In this document: piece after piece, positions 22,734 through 33,332 of the stretch | Numbering within the stretch: the stretch's first letter is position 1 | Layout: every line of letters begins with the position of its first letter | DNA from: Catenaria anguillulae PL171 | Lineage: Eukaryota; Blastocladiomycota; Blastocladiomycetes; Blastocladiales; Catenariaceae | Length of the DNA stretch: 64,000 bases | Direction of reading: 5' to 3' | Assembly: GCA_002102555.1 (NCBI GenBank) | Contig: MCFL01000015.1 | Span: 310,001-374,000 of the forward strand | Position numbers and translations under genes: made by a program | The notes under the pieces: model-generated | Told to the model about the DNA's origin: nothing | Seen by the model: the letters and a program-made list of their open reading frames with translations, nothing else | Databases searched by the model: none

Positions 22734-24840
22734 TCATACGCCGGGGGTCCCCAACCACCTGCGAATCATGCGCGTAATGTACTCAACTTGCGGGTTGCTC
22801 GAGTTGCGCAACAACGACAAAACCTCGCGCAAATCTTCCCTTGGCTCCCGACTCTGGACCACCTGCTGGAACACGCCCAAGCACGCACCGCGCTTTCCTT
22901 CCCAATGCTCGGGCGCACTCGGATCCAGACGCTCAAGCACGTCAAAGGCTTTGGCCGCGTAAAGGTACTGCTGGGTCTTGTACGAGTCGTTGGCAATGAT
23001 TTGCAGCAAGGTGAAGGATTCCGACGACGTGTCCATCTTGAGGTACAGTTCCCAGGCTTGGCGTGCCTTGTTGCACATAATGTCTGCATTGCCGGGGTCA
23101 CAAATCGTCAGCCTAGCGAGTGACAAATGAGAGAGCAAGTTGCGAATCTAGAAACGCACAGCACTTGGCCAAATGGCTGATGAACGTAAACTCGGATCGC
23201 ATCTTTTCATCCTGCACCGCCGTCAATGCCTCGAGCGCCTCTGCCCACGCACCCAAGGCGGCCTTTGTCTGCCCGAAGTTGTAGTTGAACGTGTCGTCGT
23301 TGAAAAAGTATGCCTTGATAGAATTGAGATAAATGAGCACGTCATCAAAGTGACGGAGCAGAAAGAAGCAGCTCGCCATGCACTGCCGCCCAGCGATCGT
23401 GTCGCACTCTGACGCCGAGCTGCCTACGAGCTGGAAATGTTGCTGGGCTTGCTTGAGATGGTCGCGCGACTCTTGTGCCTGGCCCAACACGGCAAAGACG
23501 ATGGCCTTGAGAATGTACTCGGCCGGACTCGCTGGATCCACGTCCTTCATCAACTCGTACGCCGCGACCATGTCGTCATGTCGCAAATGCCAGAGCGCCA
23601 AGTTCAAACGCGCTTCAGGAACCACGTCCACCAGCGGCTCCAGCACCCCCAGCGCACCCTCTCCGTTGCGGAAAACGACTAGATTGTGGCGCAAAATGTC
23701 GGCTGCAAATTGCTGATTGGATCCCGAGCCCCCACTGAGCGACTTGGCAGGCGCACCGGCTGTTGTAGACGATGCCCCACTCCCAAATGTCGGCGACCCA
23801 CCAGACGAAGATTGCGCTCCACCGGCTCCTGCAGCGGACGCGCCAATGGCGGCCCCACTCGCCGACATGCGGTCCAGCAGCTGCTTGAGTTCGAGCTCGG
23901 CCGCCTTGCCATTGTACAGTCGAAAGTGGTTGCATGCCTTGAGATTGCCTGCAGTGACGCTATCGGGAACGCGCGCCAAGTATAGGGCCAGCACCTCTTG
24001 CGCCACGTCATAGTAGTCGAGCTTGTAGTAGCAGAGCGCAAGGTACACGTTGAGCGCAAGATACTCGGGGTGCTCGCCAAGCAGGCGCTTGTAGATGTCG
24101 ATGGCCTCTTGGTAGTGGCCGCGCAGATAATGGATCGAGGCGAGCGTGAGTTGGTCCTCGACCACGTCTTGCAGGTGCTGATGGTGGAACATGAGGCGCT
24201 TTTCGTCGTTGAGCTTGTGAGAAGCGTGAAAGTGAAGTCGGTTTTGAAGCTTGCATTGTGGTCCTGAAGATGGAGTTGTTCGCTGAGTTGCGAGGCGGTT
24301 CAATAAGTGCGGCTCCAAAAATGTGCATACCCTTCTTTGCATTTGCATCGGCTTCTTCGTACATGCCCAAATAGAATTGCGTGACGGCAAGATACAAGTG
24401 GTACAACGGATCAGGCGCCGTGTTGTTGGTTTTGGCGTCGTCCACGAGCTTCTGGTAAATGGTCATGGCGCGCATATAGTCGCCCAGGTGAAAGGCAGCA
24501 TATCCGGTCCATAGCCAATTGTAGGGCTGAATAGCTGTTCCTGCCGAGCGCTCAAACTATGGATGGGTTAGGTGGGAATGTGACAGCAAGATGCCGAATG
24601 TTTTGGTGCAAACCTCCAGGAGCGTCAAGGCCCCAGTGTAGTCGCGGTCAAGGAGCAGCTGCTCAAGGGTTGGAAGGGAGTTGGAGGTCGATTTCTCATT
24701 CGGGCCGCCTTTTCCGGCCCCAGCTTGAGATGTGGCCGCCTTGGTGCGTGAGAGAAGCTACGCGACATGGTTATACCGAGGTGAGCAAACTAGTTTGTTT
24801 GGGTAATACAAAACGCCGTAGACGAGTGCATACTGACCAT
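22734..24840 (-). CDS. IFT56: IFT56/TTC26, intraflagellar transport complex B subunit
   Basis: Model: complement(join(22734..23112, 23165..24263, 24331..24556, 24614..24757, 24838..24840)), 616 residues. The first exon is just the ATG, followed by a GTCAGT donor; exon 2 then gives LLSRTKA, like the MMLSRAKP start of animal TTC26. TPR segments match the family almost continuously: [111 protein letters not shown] and [12 protein letters not shown] 45-residue Gly/Ser/Ala insertion (about 285-330) interrupts the TPRs and is lineage-specific. IFT56 carries motility cargo along the axoneme; in a fungus it marks a flagellated zoospore. The last intron could use a slightly different acceptor. Confidence 0.93.
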
Positions 24841-26240
24841 TGCTAGGAGTGACTATCAAGGAATACACACTTTGACGTGGATTGCCAGCCCGTGACCGAG
24901 CGACTGTCAAGTTGTGGGAACTGGCCTCCCAAGATTGGCAAAATCAGACGCACCCATGATCGACGCGATCTTGGCTTGGTGGGGGCCCTGTCGCCGTGCC
25001 TGTATGTGCATGTGCATGCGGCTGCGAACGATCCGTGCCATCTAATGTCTCACATGTGCCTTCGCTCAAGATTAGAGATCACCTCAGTCGGGTCTGGCTC
25101 ACTGTGTTTTCTCTGGGGTAAACTTATCTGTCGCGGCCTGTTCGACGCCTGGTGCCACTTTGGTGGTGCAGTCCCGTTCTTGCACTGTCACCGAAGGAAC
25201 CCTTGACGGCACGGGTGGGCGACATTCAGTGCATGCGATTCAAATGCATAGGTACCCAGCTGCTCTCAGTCGGTCGGGGGTGGATGGCTGTCGCGGATGT
25301 CGCGAGCAGGCAAGCAGTCTCGCAAGTCAGCAAGGTAGCAAGCGCTTCGGCCGAGCGGCCGTCGGTTCCGTCTGTAATGAGGGCCACCTGACCGAATCTC
25401 GTTTGCGCAACTTTCGAGCTCGTCAGTCGCTTTTGAAATGAAGCGCGGCGAGGCTCTCCATCCCCCTGATGAATCAGCCCCAAGGTCACGAAGTGGCGCG
25501 GAAGAGTCAGCACCCCTGGCTACATTTTATTCCATTCACTCAATGACGAGCACACATTCACTGGTGATGGATTAGGTAAGTGGTGGATGGGCGGTGGATA
25601 AATGAGTGGTGTGCGCAATAGTGCTGCGCATTCTCCAAGAAAGACAGTTCATCACTTCGTTGTCCTCACAGAGTTTGGACGAGGGCCGGCGGGTGGAGTC
25701 ATGGCACCGGCGAATCAGGTTCGTTTGTTGTTAGCGGAGTGGGGCTGAAATGCGGTGGGCATCAAATGTCATTTTCGATCCGCCGCATCTCGTGACAGGT
25801 GTTGCAAGGTTTGGGAGGCGCAAGTCGCGTGGCTTTCGCTTTGTATGCATGAGACAGTGAGTCCATCAGCCACTTATGAGCTTCTGTAGTGGCTTTGCTG
25901 CTCGCCAAAGCAGCATCTCGAAGGAATTGAGTGGGTCCAGCGGCGCCAGCAAGGTTCAGTTTTAGGCGAAAGTCGGAAACCGATGGAATCCATCGGGACA
26001 GCATGGGGTCCCTTGGGCGAGCAACAGATCCCTCAAACCGGCAGCGGCGATGAGTTGGATCGGGTATAAAGCCCACCGGCCACCCCGCTGCTCCTCCCGC
26101 TCTGGACCCTCATTCGAGCGTCAAGTTCTGTCTCTCGCCGACCTCCTCTTTCTTCATCCTATTACCCCAATCCTCTTGGCGTGTGCTTCGCCGCTCTATC
26201 CTTTTGCCAAATACCTCCTTACTCGCCTCCCTCACACACA
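24841..26240. other. divergent intergenic region between IFT56 and the sugar transporter
   Basis: 1.4 kb with no supported gene; contains a TATA-like element near 26065 (listed separately) and a C/T-rich leader before 26241. Confidence 0.5.
26065..26070 (+). promoter_or_regulatory. candidate TATA box of the sugar transporter
   Basis: TATAAA inside GGGTATAAAGCCC, about 175 bp before the start codon, in otherwise GC-rich DNA and followed by a C-rich leader. Position and context suit a strong, regulated promoter. Confidence 0.45.
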
Positions 26241-27870
26241 ATGGTCAGCGCGCAGACCTATTCCTACTTCGTCGCGTATGTTTCCTTGTTTTGCTCATGT
26301 AAAACTGTCTCGCGTCTGTCTCCGCCCATCAAACTCACCTCTGTGATGGCTTTCTCTTCCATGCTGACAGATTCGCGGCTGCCCTTGGTGGCTTCCTTTT
26401 CGGATACGAGATCGGTATCATCAACTCGGTCCTCGAGATGAACCCGTTCCGTCTCTACTTTGGCATGTCGACCGTTGTCAATGGCGCCCTCGAGAAGACG
26501 GCTGAAGCCACCTTCTACACGTCGTCGATCGTCACGGCCTTCGTTTTCGGTTGCATTCCCGGTGCCTTGATCATTACCCTCGGCGGCGATTTCCTCGGAC
26601 GCAAGCGTGCCATCTTTGTTGGTGCCTTCCTCTTCACCTTGGGCGGTCTCCTGCAAGCACTCGTCCCTGCTGGCTCGTCCATCGGCTCCCGTGTCACCTT
26701 CATTTCCGCTGGTCGCTTCTTTGGCGGTGTCGGTATCGGCATGCTCTCTGGCTCGGTCCCCTTTACATTGCCGAGTTGGCGCCCTCCGACTTGCGCGGTC
26801 GTCTCACGTCTGTGCAGCAGCTCATGATCACCATTGGTATCGCCTTTGCATCGATTTGCAACGCCATCATCATCGGTGCTTACGGCAACAAAAACGAGAA
26901 CAACGATGCTCAGTGGCGTCTTGCTCTTGCGATCCAGGCCATCCCCGGCTTCATCCTTATGGGCATGCTCTTCTTCTTGCCCGAATCTCCTCGCTGGCTC
27001 ATGTCGCGCGAGCGCGAGTCCGAGGCCCTTGCCAGTCTTGCCAAGCTCCGTCAATCTGACGAGAAGGCTCCCCTCGTCCAAGAAGAGTTCCACGACTTCA
27101 AGCAGGGTATCGAGGCCGAGAAGGCTGTTGGCAATGCTTCGTGGTCCGAGCTCATGCGCCCTGGCATCCGTAACCGTTTGGTTATCGGCATCATCCTTCA
27201 GTTCTTCCAGCAGTGGACCGGTATCAACGCTGTCATGTACTACTCGTCGTCGCTCTTCATTGCCATGGGTATTCCTCGCGAAACAGCCATCACTGTCAAC
27301 GTTGTGATCCAGTCGCTCGTCAACGTTTTCGGTACCCTCCCAGGCATGTACTTGATTGAGCGTGCTGGTCGTACCAAGTTGCTCAAGTGGGGCGGTCTCG
27401 GCATGGCCACCTGCATGTGGCTCCTCGTCTTGTTTGTCAACTTGTTCCAGTCGACCGTTGGTATGCCCGGCGACAAGATCACGGCCGACACCTTTGTGCC
27501 AGGCTCCGCTCGCGCCTTCTCCATCATTGCCGTGCTATGCATGTACGCCTACGTGCTCTGCTTTGCCTCGACCTGGGGCCCCGTTGTCTGGGTCTACCAA
27601 TCCGAGATCTTCCCGCTTCGTGTCCGTGGTAAGGGCACTGGTCTCGCCACCGCATCCAACTGGATCAACAACACCATCTTGTCCTTCTCCTGGCCCTACA
27701 TTTCGGAGGCGCTTGGCGCCTCCCAGTACGCCGTGTTCGGCTGCACTGGTCTCGCCATGGCTGCGTACGTTCAGCTCCAAGTTCCCGAAACCAAGGGTTT
27801 CAGCCTTGAAGACATGGACCGTGTCTTTGGCTTCAACGGCAGCAACAAGGCTGAGGCCATCAAGGCATAA
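26241..27870 (+). CDS. MFS sugar (hexose) transporter, reading frame broken by one base
   Basis: Model: join(26241..26275, 26371..27870), with a frameshift at about 26758-26764. Upstream frame: YFVA|FAALGGFLFGYEIGIINS to GIGMLSGSVP; downstream frame: LYIAELAPSDLRGRL to the stop. Restoring one base would give about 511 residues. Family motifs: GGDFLGRKRAIF, PESPRWL, QQWTGINAVMYYSS, YQSEIFPLRVRGKGTGLATA and VPETKGFSLEDMD. Twelve hydrophobic segments are present. The break is in a CCCCTTT run where the family has Val-Pro-Leu-Tyr-Ile-Ala-Glu. All other motifs are intact, so a sequencing error in the homopolymer is more likely than a true pseudogene. Substrate is probably a hexose, inferred from family only. 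Codon choice is strongly C-ending, consistent with high expression. Confidence 0.85.
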
Positions 27871-28634
27871 GTGAAACCCATTCCCCTCCTTTTTTTGTGT
27901 GTTCTTTTTACCTCTTTCCTTTCTCTTGTCGCGAGACTGGTGTTGTTCATAGGTCTCCCTTTTCCCACCCTTTTGGTTGTGCTTTTTCTTTCATTTTACA
28001 CACCGAGTCTTGTTGTAAAGTACTCGATTGACTTGCCAATTTTGTAATGCAAATTGCTTGAATTTCCTCCGACATTCAGTTTTATGGCATTTTGTCCGGC
28101 TTCTCGTCTGGATGCCCAAGTTAAATTCGCCCATGTTTCCCTATTGCCGTTTCCGTTGAAAGCTGAACTCGCGTGATTGACGACGTTTTCAACGTAGGAA
28201 CGGCTGCTAGCCCCTACCACGGCCAAAAAAAGTATTAAGAAAAAATAAGCCATGCAATGTACATGGTATGACTGTCCTTGTGTACAATTTTCAGGCATAT
28301 TTTTTATGTAGGTGTGCAATAGAGGTGAAAGTTGTCTTCAATTTCTGTCAGTGATCGGCATGTCTTTAACTCTTGACGACTGATGTTCGGTCTGAACTAT
28401 GGACAAAGTTAACGACAAAACGCGTCGCTTTGTTCAGTTTTGTTCGTGAACGGCAATACACAAGTCGTAGTCAATTGACATGAAATGGACATGCGCCGGA
28501 AAAGTGATCGGCAAGGATTCATCATCACATCATGACACGTAGCGAGTGGGTCAAAAGCAAATTGCAGTGTATGTATGAGAAAAAATGCCACTACTGATAC
28601 ATGATGACAATGTCGGACAACACAAAGGAACGGT
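27871..28634. other. convergent 3' intergenic region
   Basis: T-rich near 27880-28010, then AT-richer than its surroundings. Holds the 3' ends of the sugar and siderophore transporter genes; no gene seen. Confidence 0.5.
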
Positions 28635-30500
28635 CTAGACTTCAGCCTTCTCCCCAACCAGCGCCTCCTCGCTGCCTTGTGCCCCTCGATCACTGTCCGC
28701 CGAGGCAACGTCTTTTTCCGGCTCCAAGTTGTGCTCACGAAGCAGAAAGACACCGATCACTGCGGGCACCAACGACAGCGCAGCGCCAATCGACAAGTAC
28801 CGCTGCACGGAAACATACGCCTGGACCACGGCCTCACGCTGCGCGACCGGCAGCTTGAGCACCTCCTCGATCGATCCCAAGATGGTTGTCAAGACCTCGG
28901 GCGCCAATGTCGGCAACCGCGACATGATTTGCGACTCGAGTGAATTTGTCCACAGCGCTCCAGCAATGGCGCCGCCAATTGACGAGCCCAGACCGGACAC
29001 AAGCAGCCAAAAGGTCATGAGCGAGGCAATGAATGCCGGGGGAACCGAGGCTTGCAGTGCAACCATGAGCGAGCACACGAGAAATCCGCCGCCGATGCCC
29101 GCGAGCGATTGACTCAGGATGTATTCAAAGTCGGTCGAGTCGGGGCCACGGTACGTGATCATCATGGCCACACCAACGGCGTGCAAGACAATACCGAGGA
29201 TGGAGTAGATCTTGTGCCGCTTGGTGTACTTGATCAGGATGCCCGTGAAAATGGCCGATAGCGACGCCGTGAGCGAATAGAGCTGGGCAATGATGCCGAC
29301 TTGCGAGTACTCCATGTTGCGTGTCACGCGCACGTACGATGACAGGAACGTGTGGTACAAGGCGTAGTCAATGAAGACAAAGACAATGGTGATCATGGCG
29401 CCGATGGCCGTGCGGTTGGTCAGGTGCTTGTAGGGGAACACGGGAAGGTAGCCCTTGGCGGAGGCGTGCTTGACTTCCCAGACGCCAAAGCCAGCGAGCA
29501 GAAGTATACCGCTGACAAGCATCACGATGGGAATCGCTAAAAAAAAAAGAACACGAACAGTGAGCAGTCCGAGTATCAGTGAGAGCCCTCGCTCGGGCTG
29601 AAAGTGGAAACGTACGGTTGCCAAATCCGCCAGCGAATCGGGACGATGTGAGGAACGGCAAAAAGAAGAGGGCGAGACCAAACACTAGCATGCCGACGCC
29701 GGGCAAATCGAGCTGTTTGTTGAGCAAAGTCGTGGTACTCGCACCAGTCGTGTTGTACCTCCAAGTCATGGTTTCGTCAATCTCGCCGTTGGCACGGCAC
29801 TTGCGCTCACCCGCATAGAGCTTGTAGATGATGGGCAAACCGAGCGTGGGAACCGAAATAGCGGAGAAGATGTAGATCCATTGGTATCCGAGCTTGATAA
29901 ACATGTTGGAGAGGAACGGGCCAATAAACACCGTCACGAGGAACGGGAGGTTGACGATGTTGCTCAAGAGACCACGATTGAGGAGAGACGACGCATCGGC
30001 GATCAAAATTTGCGAAAGGAGGTATTGTCCGCTGCGGGAAAATGTGTTGAAGAGGATCGAGATCTGTATTTCGAGAGTTGGGTAAGAACTCACGACGAGA
30101 TGCTGAATCAAGCGCTGTCGAAGCGTACCGCATACACTCCAAAACTCTGAGCCGCCGCCATCAACACACGACTCAGTGCGTAAAATGCCATGCAGAGGAC
30201 CGTGAGCTCCAACCGACCAAACACATCCAGCAACTTGGCAACGATCGGCTGGGAGACCGAATACAACAGTGCATCAAACACGCCGAGGACGGGCAGCATA
30301 CTGTGCTCCCCCAGGTAACTCAGGACGAACGGTTCGGCGGTCATCTCCATGCTACCGGCCAAAGCACTGAAAAAGGCAACGCCAAAGATGCCCGCAAACA
30401 CAATGATGTAGTCTTTCCGGGTCCACGACTTGACGACGGCGGCCATGCGACGAGCGCCTGGAGGCGCATCTGAATCCGGTGATGGATGGTGAGCGTTCAT
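28635..30500 (-). CDS. SIT/ARN-type siderophore-iron MFS transporter
   Basis: Model: complement(join(28635..29536, 29616..30063, 30129..30500)), 573 residues, usual length. About 14 hydrophobic segments are visible. Marks of the siderophore subfamily: GSMEMTAEPFVLSYLG, SRSGQYLLSQILIADASSL, NRGLLSNIVNLPFLVTVFIGP, and the late segment VALQASVPPAFIASLMTFWLL. These permeases import ferric-siderophore chelates, often made by other microbes, by proton symport. No siderophore synthetase is in the window, so xenosiderophore use is plausible. The divergent promoter holds a perfect extended GATA site, the kind bound by fungal iron repressors. The N-terminus is short and hydrophilic. Confidence 0.88.
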
Positions 30501-31473
30501 GTTAGAGGCGTGATCAGCTGAGCTAGAAGTCGTGGATGAACGGCCGTCAAAGGCAAGCTGCTTCAGGGTTGGTATGCTCCTTTAACCGACTCATGCTCTG
30601 CCGCCCCTCCACACGGCATCGAGTTAGTCGATCTTGATGAAGTGGCGAGAATTTTCGACAGCACAAACTGTCGTGGGAACTTCATATGCACCATCTGATA
30701 GCATTCGGCAAGTCATGGGTCGTTCTGGTGGATGAGCCGATGAGTGTTGCGGCGGCGTCTACTGAACCCGACCCTGTTTTGGATCTGGTATGTATGTACG
30801 GCTTCATAAGAATCGGCGGATCGATTGTGATTGCTGTATGCATTGCTTACCGACCGCCTCGGCAAGTTGAATTGAGTCCGTCACGCTTGATTGGTAGGCA
30901 CAAATGAGACAACGGGTCAGACAAAGGGCTTTATGGCGCGGATTATTTATGAAATCAACCCTGATGAGTGTTATCGCCGACACCGACGTTCTATTGATGA
31001 TATTGGAGTACTGTACACAGCATGCCGACAGGGTGCGGAATAATTCCAGAAAATTGACCGAGAAGTTTGGTTCGGCATTCATTGAATTATCGTGATCAGA
31101 TAATGGCACATTTTGAGACAGGTTTCTCCGAATCAGGTGCGAGACAAGGAAAGCAGCCAGACTTGCTAGACTTTGGCCACGTCTTTCGGCTATTATGGTG
31201 GAACCCTGACCGATGAGAGATGATAACTGTCTGGTAGTAAGACACCACTGCATGGTATGGGGTGTCATGAAGATTATTGTCGGTTCTGTCGCGAGTGGGC
31301 TAGTTGCGATGAACGGGATGGAAGAGCTGTTGGATTGAACGACGTCCTGTCAGCGGCACTACCGGCATGAGACCTACATTACGAGCTCACCGCCTCGCCG
31401 CCGCGAATTGAATGCGTCCGAGCCAACAGTCAATCGTTCCACGCTTGTTTTGCAACACCTACATTTTCCAGAC
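30501..31473. other. divergent promoter of siderophore transporter and AIF-like gene
   Basis: 973 bp without a gene. Contains the paired GATA element listed separately. Confidence 0.55.
31087..31103. promoter_or_regulatory. candidate GATA-type iron-repressor site (inverted pair)
   Basis: ATCAGATAA at 31095-31103 is a perfect match to ATCWGATAA, the extended motif of fungal iron-responsive GATA factors (SreA, Sre1, Fep1, Sfu1). A second, inverted HGATAR core (TTATCG) begins at 31087. The site is about 590 bp before the siderophore transporter start and 370 bp before the AIF-like start. One such nonamer is expected by chance roughly every 65 kb counting both strands, so its location in this promoter is suggestive but not proof. 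Confidence 0.5.
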
Positions 31474-32864
31474 ATGACCATCTCTACCGCCGACGACACT
31501 CGCTTCAAGAACGTGGTCATCTTGGGAGGTTCTTGTGGAGGTCCGTTCTGGCCTTCCGCGCATTGCCTGCGTTGCATTCCGCAGCAACGGCTCACTGTCA
31601 TTCTGGCATGTCTCACCATCATATAGGTATCGGTGCCTGCCATAAGCTCCGCGAGCTCGGGGGCCTTCCCGCGCCGTACCGCATCGTTCTCATCGAGCAG
31701 CACTCGCACATGCACTACTGCTACGCTTTCCCACGCGCTGCCGTGCACGGCGGCTTTGAGCGTGAATTGTTCGCACCCTATTCCAACATGTTTGGCGGCG
31801 ACGAGGCCCGCGGCATTGTGATCCAAGCAACGGCCAAGCAAATGACGCCCACGCATATCATCACCGACAAGGGCGAGTCGATCCCGTACGAATACGTCAT
31901 TATCGCCACGGGGACGACGGGTCCTGAGCCAACCACGCTCATGTCGCACACGACCAAGACGGCGGCGATTGATACGTTGAAGAAATACCAGGCGCGGATT
32001 GCAGCTGCGCGCGACGTTGTTGTTGTTGGCGGTGGAGCCGCTGGTCTGGAGATGGCGGCGGAAATCAAGGAATCGTTCCCCGAGACCAATGTGACACTGG
32101 TGCACTCGCGCGACTCGTACTTGCCGGCGTACGAGCCTAGGCTGGCCGAGGAGGCGGCGAGCATTCTCGACAAGTTGGGTGTTGTGCGTATCTTGGGCAA
32201 GCGCGTGGACTTGTCTGGTGTTCCCACTTGGGCCTCGTCCCCATCTGTTTCGACCGAGGAGCAGACTCCGTTCGAGGTCCGTGCCACGGACGGGTCGTCA
32301 ATTGTCGAAAAGTGTGATCTCATTGTACGTTGACTTTTCCTTCCTTTAGTTCCTTTTCCCGGTTGCCAACGGCTAATGACTCTGTATACTTGGCAGATGA
32401 TGTGCACTGGGATGCGGCCCAACTCGGAAGCCCTTGCCACGTTGACCACCGCGCCGTTGGACAAGTCGGGCTACATCAACGTGCTCGACACAATGCAAGT
32501 TGCAGACGCAGCCTTCCCGAACATCTTTGCGATTGGCAATGTGGCCGCGACGGACGACGTCAAGATGGGATACACTGCATGGCGCCACGGTGCTCTGGCC
32601 TTGACGAACATTATCAAGTTGATTGAGGGCAAGAACAAGGACGGGGCTGCTGTTGAGCTGGAAAAGCGGGAGCGCGCGACGCCGCAGATGATGCTGTACA
32701 TGGGCATGAAGGATGGTGCGGCGCAGATTGTTGAGGAGAAGAGCGGGCAGGTGATGGTTGTGGACGGAAAGATGATGGCGCCGTACTTTACGCATAACAT
32801 TGGCGCAGACCGTGTGTGGCAATGGCTCGGGTCAGAGTTTAAGGAGGAGAACTTGGACTTGTGA
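31474..32864 (+). CDS. AIF/FSP1-family FAD-dependent NAD(P)H oxidoreductase
   Basis: Model: join(31474..31540, 31627..32324, 32397..32864), 410 residues. Two Rossmann folds are present: the FAD loop KNVVILGGSCGGIGA at the N-terminus and the NAD(P)H loop DVVVVGGGAAGLEMA in the middle. The second FAD-contact motif NIFAIGNVAA and the YVIIATGTTGPEP turn are also present. The HMHYCYAFPRAAVHGG segment is characteristic of the AIFM2/FSP1 (AMID) branch. Members reduce quinones or act as type-II-like NADH dehydrogenases at membranes. No mitochondrial presequence is obvious. The upstream gene, divergent across about 970 bp, is the siderophore transporter, so co-regulation by iron is possible. Confidence 0.87.
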
Positions 32865-33332
32865 TTCTAATCCTGTACATCTGAACTTGTCGATCTGTCG
32901 TTGCACACTGCATTGTATTTCTTCAATATGATGTTGGCACCCGTGTCTCTGTCACAAACTGTCCCACTGACTCCACTGACGAGTACTCTGACTCGCGACC
33001 AGACTCGGTGGCGTCACAGTTGTTCGCCCGCCCTTTCGTGTGTCCGCCACCGCCATGTCGACGTCGGCAGAGAGCCAAACAGGTCCGGTCGCGGCCAAAA
33101 ACCACATGGGTATGGAGCAACCTGATGGCAATGCAAGGCGTATCACTCAAAGCAATGGGCCTCTAGCCTTCCAATCCATCGACCACCGTTGCTAAGCAGC
33201 CTTGCCCGTCGCCACCTATCACGTGCACCTGACCTGCGCCATCCTTCGCAGTGAGCCAGCCGAGACAGCCGAGACAGCCGATACAACAGCATCCCCCGCG
33301 CCCCAGCACATTGCCTGTTGCGCCGCGTGCCA
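32865..33332. other. intergenic, no gene seen
   Basis: Between two + strand genes; nothing recognisable. Confidence 0.5.

Noticed and set aside
26276-26770. Explaining the sugar-transporter frame change by an intron
   Set aside because: No GT-AG pair near 26760 restores the frame without deleting conserved family residues; a one-base loss explains it fully.
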